From positions 33,898,902-33,962,901 of the forward strand of contig NC_067199.1 in NCBI RefSeq assembly GCF_000699445.3: 64,000 bases of DNA. Direction: 5' to 3'. Below, piece by piece: positions 11,815 through 22,960 of the stretch. How positions within the stretch are numbered: the stretch's first letter is position 1; every line of letters starts with the position of its first letter. The DNA is from Schistosoma haematobium (Eukaryota; Platyhelminthes; Trematoda; Strigeidida; Schistosomatidae). The position numbers and the translations under genes were made by a program. Below the pieces are notes generated by a model. The model was given only the letters and a program-made list of their open reading frames with translations. It made no database searches and was not told the origin of the DNA.

Positions 11815-12220
11815 AGAAAGGGTTTTGTGGAGATTGTAGTAATTTTAAGAGTTGAATTTATAAGTTAATAAATGCTAGACCATCATTGAAAACCTGGAAG
11901 CACTGAACGGCCTTTTCGTCCTCGTATGGGGCTCCTCAGCAGTGCGCATCTACAATCCTGTTCTTGAGTTTCGAACCCAGAACAGTGGCTTAATTTCGTG
12001 GATTGGTTGAAGTTAGACATTAATACGATTGGATACCAGCTCACTGGTATAGAGGTTAGACGCTTGCGTGCGAGACCGCAGGACTTGTGTTCGAGTCTTA
12101 CGTGCAGGGTCGTGGATTTGGCCTGTTGATAGGACTCATTCTGGGACGAAGTGACCTTGGAGTGCTTCCAGATTTTTCATGATGGTCTAGCTTTAATTGA
12201 CTCATGAACTCAAGTAATAA
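11815..12220. repeat. Family A hammerhead SINE, antisense then sense copies
   Basis: About 11815-11985 is antisense and about 11990-12220 sense. The antisense ribozyme at 11900-11945 keeps CUGAGGA and GAAA and a perfect stem I (GCACUG/CAGUGC), but stem II and III have mismatches and the triplet is GUU. The sense unit has a full tRNA-like head and a damaged core (GAAG). Confidence 0.75.
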
Positions 12221-12756
12221 AATTATCAATTCTTTTAATGCCCTCAACAAACTACTCTGCCTGTAAATTAAAAAAGTGTCACAAAAACTTGCACTGATGG
12301 GTATTGAATATACATATTCTCGAACCTTTAAAGGGATTTAAACCGACTTATAAAGATAGCATAGTTACAACTAAGTATTAAGGGTTTGAATTAGAGAATT
12401 AGGATTTTCATCATGAACTGATATCAGCCACAATGCAATATGCCCTGTAGCCATATTGATCAATAAATTGAACTCGAAAATATAAGAGGAGCTACCTAAG
12501 GATTTTGTCAACAAGATTAAGTACCACTAGGTTTAGGTTTGTTTAGAGATTAAGGGTTAAGAATTAGGGATAATTTCTAATTCCTTGGTATATACAATCT
12601 ATAAAAGTAGAATTAAGTACTTGATATATTTAACACCATTATATTTAATTTAAAGCTGGGAACGATAATTCTTCCCAATCATTTCAAACATCTAAAGCAG
12701 TACATTAAAATACCAATACTTCCTGCAATACATGACATTTGAATTTCGCACTAAAA

Positions 12757-13255
12757 CTACACAATTAAAATATTGAAATTGCACATTGCTTTTTCTAAAC
12801 TGGGAGTTTGAAAATCCTCTGTCAGGGAAGTCCTACTCATTGCCTTCTCGTATCTCGGATGTTGTTTACGAAACTGAGAGGACGAAAATCGAATGCCCGA
12901 CGCTTTAACGGGGTTGGTGGACATAAAGATTCCACCTAGGGGAGTTGAAAAACCCTGGTTCCAAACCAATGGTACACATGGGCTCCAGTATCCTGAGGGA
13001 ACAAATTGCGTATGAGCCAATCGTTGGTCACCGGCTTCCATGTGACTGAGTCTTCTTACGATGCTCCACTACTTTGTGAATCAGACGTTCAGGTCGAAGG
13101 CTCCGGATGTGGCCCCCTAAGAAAACCACCTGCCTAGGTTTGGGCACTTGGGCGGTATCACAGCCTTCACACATATCAAATGAGATTTGTGTGGCGCATA
13201 TCTGTTTGATGCCTCTTTGTACCAATATCTATGTGTTCAAATAATAATAATAAAA
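12757..13255 (+). mobile_element. Retroelement 3' end (family F) with AAT tail
   Basis: G+C-rich block ending in (AAT)n at about 13238-13255. Two further copies lie at 26885-27405 (-) and 57640-58022 (-), sharing GGTGACCAACGAT-type, TTTCGTCCTCTC and GTAGGACTTCCCT segments. No intact protein; small open frames on either strand are incidental. Probably a 3' end of a non-LTR retrotransposon with AAT-type tail, family uncertain. Confidence 0.55.
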
Positions 13256-13918
13256 CAGTTCTTCGTCCCTTTTTATACAATTAATAGCAGATTTCATTAA
13301 CAACTTTTGACATGAATAAATTAAAAATGATAAAAATTCACATTAAGCTTGATACATTCAAATTAAATGTTAGAATCCTATGGATTACATTTCCAGCACT
13401 ATCTGAAAAGATGGTAAATTGTTAAACACATTGAATACTTTCTGTGTTGAAACATGACCATAATGTTGAATAGAATTCTTACAAACAATTTATCAAGAAT
13501 ATATGAATAAATTAGAGATTGAACTACTGATAAAGCTTATTCATGTTGCGAATAAGAATGATTTCAACATTGTTACTACATCATAATCACAAAATATTGT
13601 AAATTAGTTGAAGGTTAATATGTTAGCTTTATTGTAATCACCGCGTGTAATGAACTTCTCAGTAAAATACCTTTCTAGATTATGAGTAACCATTGAGTTA
13701 AACTGTTAAAATAACAGCATATTATCCATTGATCTTTAATCATTCTTAATCATATATCACCCGCGCGAATACTGGAAATAATCAGTTCCTTTTAGTATAT
13801 GTGGATCCTATGCGGATAACTTCGATATTGTCCTGATACAGACAATAAACAAAGTCAAACCCTTTCAAGTGAATTATAATTCAGCTGTGTGGCACAAGCT
13901 AGTGTTTATCTGGATTCA
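13256..13918. other. A+T-rich DNA, no gene seen
   Basis: No coding frame or recognisable repeat apart from scattered A+T-rich sequence. Confidence 0.4.
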
Positions 13919-13949
13919 TTAACTAAATAGACAACTCATTGCCATTTGA

Positions 13950-14150
13950 AACAAAAGGTAATGGATTAGAGTTCCGAAATGAACATCAAGACTGGGATGC
14001 AGGTAAATCCAACTGACGAGTTCTAAACAATATGAGATGCGCTTCTCAGATCCCATCGCTACCACTATCCATCTCTGTTTACATAAACTTGTGACTGATA
14101 GCAATATCGAAAGAACCCGCACAGGATGTACAAATGCTAAAAGTAACAGA
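13950..14150 (+). repeat. Sm-alpha-type hammerhead repeat (family B), degenerate
   Basis: Follows the Sm-alpha order: GATGCAGGTAAATCCAACTGACGAG, altered stem II (TTCTAAACAATATGAGATG), then CTACCACTATCCATCTCTG. The GAAA strand is lost, so no cleavage is expected. The minus-strand open frame at 13919-14173 is a shadow. Confidence 0.65.
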
Positions 14151-14339
14151 TCACTCACAGTCCTTAACAACAATAATGGTGAGATTTAAACCCTTACGTT
14201 GCTAGCATGAAATTCAATTTAATCACTAGCAGGTGTCATTACCAAGGTTTGATTTGATAATTTCGAATAAATTGAGCATTGGGTTGATTGTTATAAATAA
14301 AAATAATATATTTGTAATATCCCAATGAGTAGAAAATTA

Positions 14340-14390
14340 GATTTTCTGACGTTTCGTGGCTTAGTGTAAGTCACTTCTTCAGAGAATAAA
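14340..14390 (-). ncRNA. Penelope-type hammerhead motif in left palindrome arm
   Basis: Exact mirror of the motif at 14487-14537, on the opposite strand, with the same CUGAAGA, GAAAC and GUC elements. Confidence 0.5.
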
Positions 14391-14486
14391 TAACCAAACT
14401 AAAATTAATCCAAGTTTAAATAGTACAACGGAACAATGCATTGTTCCGTTGTACTATTTAAACTTGGATTAATTTTAGTTTGGTTA

Positions 14487-14537
14487 TTTATTCTCTGAAG
14501 AAGTGACTTACACTAAGCCACGAAACGTCAGAAAATC
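14487..14537 (+). ncRNA. Penelope-type hammerhead motif in right palindrome arm
   Basis: CUGAAGA (14495-14501), a 7-bp stem II with one mismatch (GUGACUU/AAGCCAC), GAAAC, minimal stem III ACGU, triplet GUC (cut after 14529), then AGAAAAU. Stem I pairs UUAUUCU with AGAAAAU imperfectly. The mirror copy is on the minus strand at 14340-14390. A related weaker copy is at 63621-63670. Confidence 0.55.
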
Positions 14538-15239
14538 TAATTTTCTACTCATTGGGATATTACAAATATATTATTTTTATTTAATCACTAGCAGTTTACA
14601 ATTTACCTAGAGTATATGAATCATTTCAAAACAGTTAGTTAATTTGATAGATTTATCAGACAAAGTTTAACAAATCTGTGTGGTCTTTTAGTCTAATAGA
14701 TTGCCAATAATCGAATAAGTAATCAACTTGTTCAAACATTTTTATATAAAAAATAAAAGTAACATCAGATGGATTGGAAGGTAAGAAAATAACGAGATGA
14801 TATGAGAAACAATATGCATCATGCTATTCTGGATGATTAAACAGTTCATAGTTAAACTAAATCTAGTCTGATACTATTGATTTATTGTTCATAGTTGCAT
14901 GATTCATGTTGTCTAGTTCGACATTTATTTGCAAAATATAAACATATAGAGAGGATTGTGAAGTTTGTTGAATCTTTATTGCTTATATTATGGACTGATC
15001 TTGGTTAGACAACCATTGAGAACGAGAAAGCTTTGAATGTGGATTTTCGGAACTGAACAGTCGCAATCCTGCTTGCTAATAATAACGACGTGTTCACTAG
15101 TGACTAGTTGTAAGAATTATATCTCACAGCTAGAGTGATAAGTTATGAATCGTAAAGTTCAACCATGTTGGGTGTGAAACAGTTATCCACCGAAGTTAAC
15201 GGAAGATATTCGTGTAATATCGTGAACTGACTAAATTTA

Positions 15240-15420
15240 AACATGCAACTTATTCAAAATCAGCTCAGTTGTCTGATATTTAGGCTAGAGAGCTGAATGT
15301 CCTTAGTTCGATCACTAGTGGGGAGGTCATGAATGCGCAATGGTGTGAAGTTTCATACTAGGAAGAGATAGCTTTCTAAGAATCCCCGGTTTCCAATGGT
15401 TATATAATCAATATCAGTCT
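15240..15420 (+). repeat. Diverged tRNA-derived SINE fragment
   Basis: AGCTCAGTTGTCTGAT (A-box-like), AGTTCGATCACTAGTGGGGA (B-box-like), then a family A-like TTTCATACTAGGAAGAG and GGTTTCCAATGG. Strongly diverged. Confidence 0.4.
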
Positions 15421-16229
15421 GTGATGAAAACTATCGAGACATATCAACGTTCTTACAAGTAAATGTGTGTCCGATCGTTCTAAATGTTGTGATAATGCAT
15501 CACATGTTTCTGATAAACTTCAACTCATTGTATTGTCTATATTAATCATATATATGATGTATTATCTCTAGTGGTTAAATTATGAAACTTTCATAATCAT
15601 CTTAAGATGTTCAGCACGACAACAAAAGCTCCGTAATTAGTCCATTTCACTATTCTATACTGATTATTAATAATGAAACCCAACTGTTGAGGCTGTAGAA
15701 TTGACTATAAAATGATGTACTTACGATTGATGCTATGCCCTTAGGAAGAATGAATATCTCAGATATTTATTGTATTACTTTATTACCTTTCAATTACAGG
15801 TACCCACGTGAGGTGACAACAAAATATTTCTTTTTGCAATGAAACAATGGTTGCGAACTGATCTTACAAATATCACTATCATTTTTGAGTTTGTGCATAT
15901 AAATAAGGCGACTTGATAACATATATGAGTTTATTTGTACGGTAAACAACATTAATGGCGTATGTAAAAGTCATTTTTTGATTCAGGCATACTCTAAAGT
16001 TTCCAATGTAAACTCCATATTCACATGCTATTTCTTTATAAAAACAAATGAGAAAACCATTTAAGAAACCCAGAAAGCCTTGACCAATATTCATACATAC
16101 AATGTGTTGAAGAAAATAGTTCTCTGTTATCCCATCAAAATTTTATCAAGATATTTAAAGACGAGCAAAACACATAGAACAATGAGGAAACTGAATAGAT
16201 TGTCTTCTGAATACTCTCAAAAACTGATA
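15421..16229. other. A+T-rich DNA, no gene seen
   Basis: No supported coding exon; small frames on both strands overlap each other and show no family resemblance. Confidence 0.4.
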
Positions 16230-16320
16230 CAGAATAGACGGAATATGGCTAGCAATCGGATTCAGAAGGCTCGTTTAATCCTGTTTGAGATTCATCAGCT
16301 TGTTTTTTAGCACGATACTC
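16230..16320 (-). repeat. Sm-alpha hammerhead repeat fragment, antisense, degenerate
   Basis: Antisense of CTGATGAATCTCAAACAGG, then an altered GAAA strand (ATTAAACGAG), with TTGCTAGCCATATTC. Core damaged. Confidence 0.55.
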
Positions 16321-16769
16321 GTACCCTTCACGGTTAACTCAAAAGGAACGTGAATTATTCATTTAGTGAATGATTTCAGATAGTCACTCACTTGTTCATT
16401 TTTAGATGATTTGGATTTTCCTTTATTATATATCACATGGGGCCATAATGACTTTATCAAGACAATTCGCACATATGCCAACCAAGACTGATGAAATTTC
16501 AGTCAAAATTATCGACAACGCTATAAGACAGACCATTTCAAATTGAACTGAAACCTCCATAAATGTTTCAAGAAATGTAGAATTAAAGATAGCCACAAAA
16601 ATGGGACATTTCATAAGTAATAATAGTGATAAGCCTAATTTCATATGAAATGTTCGCGATCATTTTTAAGGAATAGACATAGAACAAATTGCTTACAGCC
16701 TAAATACTAACATTTAAATTATTTGAATTTTCTGGACAGACACTTGATGAATAAAAATAACATAATTAT

Positions 16770-17235
16770 AATATAAACTGTGTTGTGTGATAGTCATATC
16801 GACAATAAGTAGTATATAATCCTATTCAAGAATAGAATGTCTTGCAGCAGAAGTTCTAGAAGATCAAAGAGGAAAGAACGAGAACAGAAAGCAATCGATA
16901 TTTCACTAATTAAGTATCTACTGTATGATTCTCAAATTTTACTAAAATATTCTGTCATTTTGTGCTTAAATACATTCAATTAACACCGTTGGATGACAGT
17001 TCAGTGGTCTAGTTGGTTAAACGCCTAGTGCGAGACTGATAGGTCCTGGGTTCGAATCCCACGAGGCGGGGTCGTGGATAAAACGAAACAGCCATCCAGT
17101 GCTCCCACGTTCTCCACGGTTGTCCAGCTTCAATTGACTCATGATCTCAACTGTTGAAATTACTCCAATCTCCACAAAATCCCTTCTGATACATTCAATT
17201 ATCCGTCACTTATGTTCTCATTTACTACAATATAA
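16770..17235 (+). repeat. Family D repeat, interrupted by a SINE
   Basis: Same family as 7258-7530. Its end is split by the SINE at 16983-17188, so family D was there first. Confidence 0.65.
16983..17188 (+). mobile_element. Family A SINE, 206-bp monomer with 13-bp target duplication
   Basis: Flanked by ATACATTCAATTA at 16970-16982 and 17189-17201. It defines the insertion ends of the monomer: ACACCGTTGGATG at the 5' side and CCCTTCTG at the 3' side. The head has A box (TGGTCTAGTTGGTTAAACG) and B box (GGGTTCGAATCCC) matches to tRNA pol III promoters. About 30 bp with the CUGANGA half of the ribozyme is deleted, between GTCGTGGATA and AAACGAAAC. The long target duplication indicates LINE-type retrotransposition. 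Confidence 0.85.
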
Positions 17236-17935
17236 CAAACTAATTCAATTGACCATAAATCTTTGTGTTTATTTTATTTGTAGAAAAAAGAAAACGAAAA
17301 CAATGCACGACAATTAACAAGTTAATAAAGAAATTACCAGACATTTGCATTTTACAATGATATCATATACTGTGAAAAACTACATTGCTTTATATATAGA
17401 TATAGGGAAAGAGAGAGAGAGGGGGGGAGAGAGAGGGAGAGATCCTTATAAATATATATGCATACATTGAAATAAGGCGTGGAAAAGCTAAAAAAATACA
17501 TGTATATATGTAAAATTGTGTAAACAGGGCAAAACAGACACATTTACACTGTTTTTTTTCTTCTTTCTCTTCTTCTCCTTCTTCTTCTTCAAAAGTTTAC
17601 ATATAAATTGAAATTCAACTAGTAGTTGGAGAGATAATATTAGTTTATAATCAATCATAAACTCTTAACATATGAACTATAGGGCATCACTTCATAGGAT
17701 ACTTGTAATTATCTCTATACAGAAAATATGGTATATGGAATGTTTTAATTATAATTATAAGATAACCCAATATAAATAACTCATACGATAACCTTTTTTC
17801 ATCATCATTCAATCATTCATATTGACAATATCTAATATAAATATTATGAATGAACATAAAGCCAATTCATGAAAATGTTCATAAGGAACATAATGAAATG
17901 AATGCGAATATTTTTTGTTGTTGTTGGTTTGTTTG

Positions 17936-17941
17936 TTTATT
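17936..17941 (-). promoter_or_regulatory. Possible polyadenylation signal of the receptor gene
   Basis: AATAAA on the minus strand (TTTATT on +) lies about 180 bases downstream of the receptor stop codon, within a T/G-rich stretch. It is one of several such hexamers in very A+T-rich DNA, so it is only a candidate. Confidence 0.3.
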
Positions 17942-18118
17942 GTTGTTGTTGTTGTGTTTTTTTTCTATCAATTTTTGTTGTAGGAATAGATACTTTCTAT
18001 TATGCGTTCTTCTTTTTTTCCTTTTCTTGTTGTTGTTGTTCTTTTTCTCACTTTTTTCTTCTTTTTTTTCCTGTTACCATGACTACTATATTGATCATGT
18101 ATGATAATCAATTAATCA

Positions 18119-19722
18119 TTATCTTGATAATGAACGTAAATTATATCGTCCAAATAAAATTTTTCTAAATGCATTACGAAAATCTGGTGAAAATATTGTA
18201 TATATAATTGGATTTAATAATGAATTTGAATAACCTAACCATAATATCATACTTTGACCAAATTTTGTTATTTTTAAATGATTTATAAATGGTGATATTA
18301 ATGCAACAATAAAAAATGGTAACCAACATAATAAAAAACAACCAGTTATAATAGCTAATGTTAATATTGCTTTACGTTCACGTTTAGCTTCTAAACGTTC
18401 ACGATTTAATTGAGTTTGTTGTATTGGTATTAAATTTGATATGATTGTTGTTTCATCATTCAATGTTAATGATGTAGTGATTGTTGTTGTTGGCGGCGGC
18501 GGCGGCGGTGGTGGTGGTATATGTAATGGTATATTTAATTCATTATTATTTTTATTTATGGTTAATATATCTGTATTATTATTATTATTACTAGATGGTA
18601 AATTGGATGTAGATTGAGTTATTATATGTTTATTATCATTATTGTTATGTGAAGTAAACATATGACGTAATTTCTTTCGTACATTCAATTGATTCTTTGA
18701 TGATTTCAATGAGATATGATTATCAGTTCTAATATATTTATTATTATTATTATTGTTAATTGTAGTAGTAGTATGAGTGGGGCTAACAGTATTCTGTTTA
18801 TAATATGAATGTGTACAGTTAGATGTTTCATTTACTGACTCTAAATACAATCCTTCTTCATTATTATTATTATTATTATTATTATTACTGGACGTAATGT
18901 GATGTAATGTGTAATGTTTATGTTTATTTACACAACAATATGATAAATATTTATTTGTTTGATATGATTGAACATGTTGATTTGAAGATGGTGAAGTAGT
19001 AGAACAACATGGTGAAAAAATTCTTCGTATATTGAAATAATGATTTTGATCTTTCATTGATTTTTTAAATTTATTTCGTTTATGTTTTGTATTAGATTCA
19101 TGAAGATGTTTATGAGAATGATGATTATCTTGATGTCTATGATGATGATGATGTTGTTGATGATGATGATGATGATGATGATGAAGAGTTTGTTGTCGAT
19201 AATGATCATCTATAGGAAAAGTGGATGATTCTGAAAATGAAGATGATGGTGTTAATGGTAATGATGATGAAGATGATGACCATATCATTGAATTTGTATG
19301 CTCTGTAGATGATTCAATTAATTGTGTATTAGAATTCGTTAATTCAGTGAAAAATGTACTAGAATGATTTAAATGTAAAAGAATTGATGGAGCTGAATTC
19401 CTATATTTAGATAATAAAGTATGTTTATATGAATTATAATTGATTATAGAATTAAGATTATTAAAAGAATTAGATTTTTTAATGTGTTTATAATTGAATT
19501 TCATTTCATGTTGATATAAACAATGTTCCTTGTAAATATCCAATGTGTATTCATCATTATTGTTGTTAGGGCTTTGTTTATCACAATGATGTAATATGAT
19601 TGGTCTAGTATAACTGGGATTCTTAATAATATTACTATTATTATTATTATTAGATTGATAATAATTGGATTTAGTTTCCATATCATCAACATATGGTATA
19701 GATACTTGAACATTATTAAAAG

Positions 19723-19769
<47 letters not shown>

Positions 19770-20487
19770 GTATTTTGATTATTTATCATTGTTATTGTTG
19801 ATGTCTCTGTATGTGTAATTGTTTTTCTTCCAATCATTGTACAATCTGTATCTGCTACTTGTGATGATGATGGATTCTCTTGATTTGTATTAGTATTAGT
19901 ATTATTATTATTTCTAGTAGGAATTAATTTAACAGAGTTTCTATTTTTGTAATTATGACAACAATTACACCAATATGTGTTTAAATGATGTCTGAATGAA
20001 TGCTGATGTTTTGGTTGTTGTGGTTGTTTAGATTTTGGCTGTTTCCATTGACTCATACATAAATTACTTGTTCCTGATTGCTTAAATGCTGAACGTCTAA
20101 TACGTGCTCTAGCTACTTGATAAATTCTTGCATATATACCTATAATAAATATCATTGGCATATAGAATGCACCAATATTTGAAAATACTGTATAACCATG
20201 TTCTTGATTAATTCGACAACTTGGTGGTTCATTTAAATCTAAATTAGATGAATAACCACCATAATTATATGATCTTGTAGTATGAAATCTTGCTGGAATT
20301 GAAATTAATACAGATAAAAACCAAAATATTCCAATCATAATTCCTATTCGACGACCTGTTCTTCGACGAATATATTCTGCATTTGTTACAGCCCAATAAC
20401 GATCTAATGCTATACCGACTAAATGAAGTATTGATGCTGTACAACATAATACATCGGAACATACCCAGAAATCACATAATGCTTCAC
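18119..20487 (-). CDS. Serotonin-type (5-HT1/5-HT7-like) GPCR, last coding exon, TM3 to C-terminus
   Basis: This exon encodes 789 residues (plus one base shared with the previous exon) of a rhodopsin-like biogenic-amine receptor, a plasma-membrane receptor expected to couple an amine, probably serotonin, to G proteins. It opens after a splice acceptor AG at 20488-20489. TM3 reads CDFWVCSDVLCCTASILHL and holds the amine-binding Asp of SDVLCC, then DRYWAVT. TM4 is GIFWFLSVLISIPA. EHGYTVFSNIGAFYMP is TM5. TM6 is CFLLCWLPFFIVALI with the CWLPFF switch. TM7 is LWLGYSNSLLNPIIY with NPxxY. The tail is short (about 20 residues, ending RSLSR) and has no palmitoylation Cys. The TM5, TM6 and TM7 wording is closest to 5-HT1 receptors from memory of the family; dopamine or octopamine types are less likely. 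ICL3 is about 566 residues with Asn, His, Pro and Ser tracts. TAA stop at 18119-18121. Very sure of the family, less of the ligand. Confidence 0.95.
18487..18520 (-). repeat. Poly-proline-coding microsatellite within ICL3
   Basis: A run of GGC/GGT triplets on + reads as nine consecutive Pro codons on the minus strand (IPPPPPPPPP), just upstream of TM6. It stays in frame with the receptor and is expected to be length-variable. Confidence 0.8.
19139..19182 (-). repeat. Poly-histidine-coding (CAT/CAC)n tract in ICL3
   Basis: GATGATGAT repeats on + read as His tracts on the minus strand, in the HHHHHHHHQQHHHHH region of ICL3. In frame. Confidence 0.85.
19722..19771 (-). repeat. Poly-asparagine-coding (AAT)n tract in ICL3
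   Basis: About 16 consecutive AAT/AAC codons (TTATTA... on +) encode poly-Asn in the receptor's third intracellular loop. Shorter Asn runs occur near 18590, 18740, 18870 and 19640. All remain in frame, so these are tolerated coding microsatellites rather than disruptions. Confidence 0.85.
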
Positions 20488-20520
20488 CTAAAGTTATTGA
20501 AAATAAAAGTTTTGATAAAA

Positions 20521-21034
20521 AATGAATTAAATAAGACCCTTATTTTATTATGAATTAAATATTGTAAAAGCTTTTAACATTGAATTATTTTTCCATTATA
20601 ATAAACTTATTGTCTAAACATATTGAATATGGGACAAATAACACCAACAGGATTGTTTAATGGTCCTATTTACTCAAGTTAAGAATATAAACCATCTTAC
20701 ACCAGCCAAGTTGTCTGAATCGTTTGTCATTCTCCAATGAAACCATAGTTAAGTACGACTGAGTGTTATACTTGAGTAAAACAGCTATCCAACCCTAACT
20801 TGTTTTCAATAGTATATAATGTTCAAACTCAAATCTAACATTTACTAAAACCCCTGCAGCTGATGAATAAAAACTGAACTTCAAAGTTTTTATATAATCG
20901 TCTAACTAAAGTTCAATGTCCGTTTTGATGTCGAATGATGTATTTCTCTGAACTTTATAAATAGTTAATAAGTGACTATTGGTTTTAATGTTCCTTAAAA
21001 TGTTAACCAGGCTTTTAAATTTACTAATCGAATT
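20521..21034. other. Intronic unique DNA next to the last exon
   Basis: No repeats or coding frames recognised. Confidence 0.4.
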
Positions 21035-21260
21035 CACGAATCGATCTAAGCTAAACCACCATTGAAAACCTGTAAGCAATGGAAGGTCGTTTCATCCTAT
21101 TATGAGACTTCTTGACAGTTCGCATCCACGATCTGTCACACGGGGTTCGAACCCAGGATATTCTGTCTTGCATGCAAACACTCAAAGTCTAGACCACTGA
21201 ACCAGCATCCGAAGGTGTTAATGTCTTAATTCAGCCGATCCATAATCTTACGTAAACCTT
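21035..21260 (-). repeat. Family A SINE, antisense, degenerate ribozyme
   Basis: GGTTCGAACCCAGG (B box, antisense) and CTAGACCACTGAACCAGCA are well kept. The ribozyme segment (TTTCATCCTATTATGAGAC, TTCTTGACAG) is altered. Confidence 0.7.
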
Positions 21261-21414
21261 TATCCTTTGACTGAAGTGGATAACTGTTACACAACCGATA
21301 TGCTTTGGATTCCCATGGCCACGGCTTCTCATTAAAACTGAGAAATCCATCTTGAAACTAGTCACTAAACAAATTAGACACTAGCAAAATCTAACTAAAT
21401 AACAAATATTTTTA

Positions 21415-21610
21415 ATAGTTGAGATTATGAGTCAATTGAAGCTAGGCCATCATAGAAAACCTGGAAGCACTCCAAGGCCATTTCGTCCTATTGTGGGACT
21501 CCTCAGCACTGCGCATCCACGATCACGCCTCGCGAGATTCGAACACAGGACTTATTGGTCTTGTGTAAGAACGCTTAACCTATAGACCATTGAGCCGGTA
21601 AATGTGTCGT
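21415..21610 (-). repeat. Family A SINE, antisense, variant stem I
   Basis: Core CUGAGGA and GAAA present (minus strand), but the cleavage side reads GGCCUUGGAGUGC instead of GGCCGUCCAGUGC. This is a subfamily also seen at 22120, 29560 and 34970, with a changed stem I and triplet. Confidence 0.75.
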
Positions 21611-21639
21611 TCAATTTCTTGGATTAGTTGAAGTTAGAC

Positions 21640-22240
21640 ATTAACACCGTTATATGCCGTTCAGCTCAGTAGTCTAGTGGTTAAACGTTCTCGCGCAAGT
21701 AATAAGTCTTGTCGATTGAACGCTATATTCTCTTCCTAAGCTGTTCTGGTAACCCTCAGGCTAGAACTACACAGCGACCTGAATACCAGAGAGAAGACGC
21801 AAAGTATGAGAGAAAATACTTTACTCCAAGGTTCGTTCTTGTACAGAAAATCATGGGTTTTTATAGATGTTAGCGTTTGTTAAATCAACATTATATTTCG
21901 GCCAATCCGTTAACGACATATTATGCTGCTGACCGATAAATAACACGCCACGTTGGAATTCTAGAATGCTCCATGATGCTCTGATTGGCTGGGACTCTTC
22001 AGTTCCTTTTGGGCCTCTGGAGGCTCCGTTGAAGTTCTCCGAAAGCCAACTCAACAGCAAGACTGATCGGTCTTGGATTCTAATCTCGCGAGACAGAATT
22101 ATGGATGCGCACTACTGAGGAGTCTCACAATAGAACGAAACGGTTTTGGAGTGCTTCCAGGTTTTCCATGCTGATCTAGGTTCAATTGACACATGAATCG
22201 AACTATAAAAATTTACTAAAATCTGCACGAAAAACCCTTA
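21640..22240 (+). repeat. Family A SINE split by a solo LTR
   Basis: Head at 21640-21699, interrupted after CGCGCAAG, resuming at 22057 with GCAAGACTGATCGG and ending near 22240. Ribozyme half reads CUGAGGA with a weakened stem II and no CAGUGC stem I partner. Confidence 0.8.
21700..22056 (-). mobile_element. Solo LTR, 357 bp, 5-bp target duplication
   Basis: Flanked by GCAAG at 21695-21699 and 22057-22061. On the minus strand it starts TGTTGAGTTGGCTTTCGGAG, has TATAAAAACCC promoter-like sequence, and ends in CTTATTA (CA changed to TA). Its 5' part matches the solo LTR at 38965-39267. No internal retroelement genes remain. A Ty3/gypsy-type element is plausible from LTR size and duplication length, but this is inference. 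Confidence 0.8.
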
Positions 22241-22739
22241 TTCTAATACTAATAAATATTTATTAGTCACAAGAAAACAGAGATTTGAAAAGAAAAAAAA
22301 AGAAAAGAAAAAAGAAAAAGAAGTTTATTCTTATTTTATAATTGAAATTTAACTAAGCAACCATATTTATTTACTTTGTTTTCTGACCATTTAATCACTA
22401 TGTATTATAATCAAATTGTAGAGTTTAATAATTTTGAACTTTTGAACAATAACCAAACAAAAAAGGAGCGAAATTTAAAAATTTATTTTGTAAAATTATA
22501 TAATTAAATCTGTCTTTTCAAGTTGTATAGTTGATAATCAAATTGAATACCAATGTATTATATATATATATATATATATATGTACATTCAGTATATGAAC
22601 AAAAGTGTATTGAGGATATGTATATACTTATTCTTCAATTGTATAGTATTTGTCAAAATGTCTTAAATGAACTTAAATATTTTTCATTTGATGGTTAAAA
22701 CTAATCAACTTGAATCTTATTTATTATTTTGTAAGAAGA
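22241..22739. other. A+T-rich intronic DNA with (TA)n
   Basis: A purine-rich run at about 22280-22325 and (TA)n at about 22557-22582. No genes. Confidence 0.4.
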
Positions 22740-22749
22740 CATGTTTAAG

Positions 22750-22960
22750 CAAAGATGGATAATGGCTAGCAATGGAATCCAGGATGTGTGTTTTGTCCTA
22801 TTTAGGACTCATCAGCTGGATATATCTGCATTACAGAGTTGATATTCACTCCGGAACTTGAACTGAGTATTTTACGCTTCAAACGCTATCGCGTTATCCA
22901 CTTAGCTACTGAGTGTTGATAGCTGCCTGCTTGTGCAATGGGGTGAAGTTTTAAACTACT
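22750..22960 (-). repeat. Sm-alpha hammerhead repeat, antisense, near-intact
   Basis: Minus strand: CTGATGA, stem II GTCC-TAAATA-GGAC, then AAAAC where GAAAC is required, then CACATCCTGGATTCC. Stem I AUCCAG/CUGGAU is intact, so a single core change (GAAA to AAAA) should abolish cleavage. The tRNA-like head (antisense of TAAGTGGATAACGCGATAGC) is included. Confidence 0.75.

Larger units (their letters stand above)
14294..14583. repeat. 290-bp palindrome with no spacer
   Basis: Two arms of 145 bp are reverse complements as read, centred at 14438/14439 (GAACAATG|CATTGTTC). Each arm carries a Penelope-type hammerhead motif facing outward. A hairpin of this length with no spacer is either very young or an assembly artefact. 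Confidence 0.9.

Noticed and set aside
12757..13225. Two minus-strand open frames in a G+C-rich block
   Set aside because: The same block recurs at 26885 and 57640 with different stops and a tail on the other strand, so it is a retroelement end rather than a gene.
18119..18168. Plus-strand frames of 84 and 88 codons at 17850-18168
   Set aside because: They cross T-rich 3' flank and the end of the receptor exon on the other strand; low-complexity Cys/Phe/Leu artefacts.
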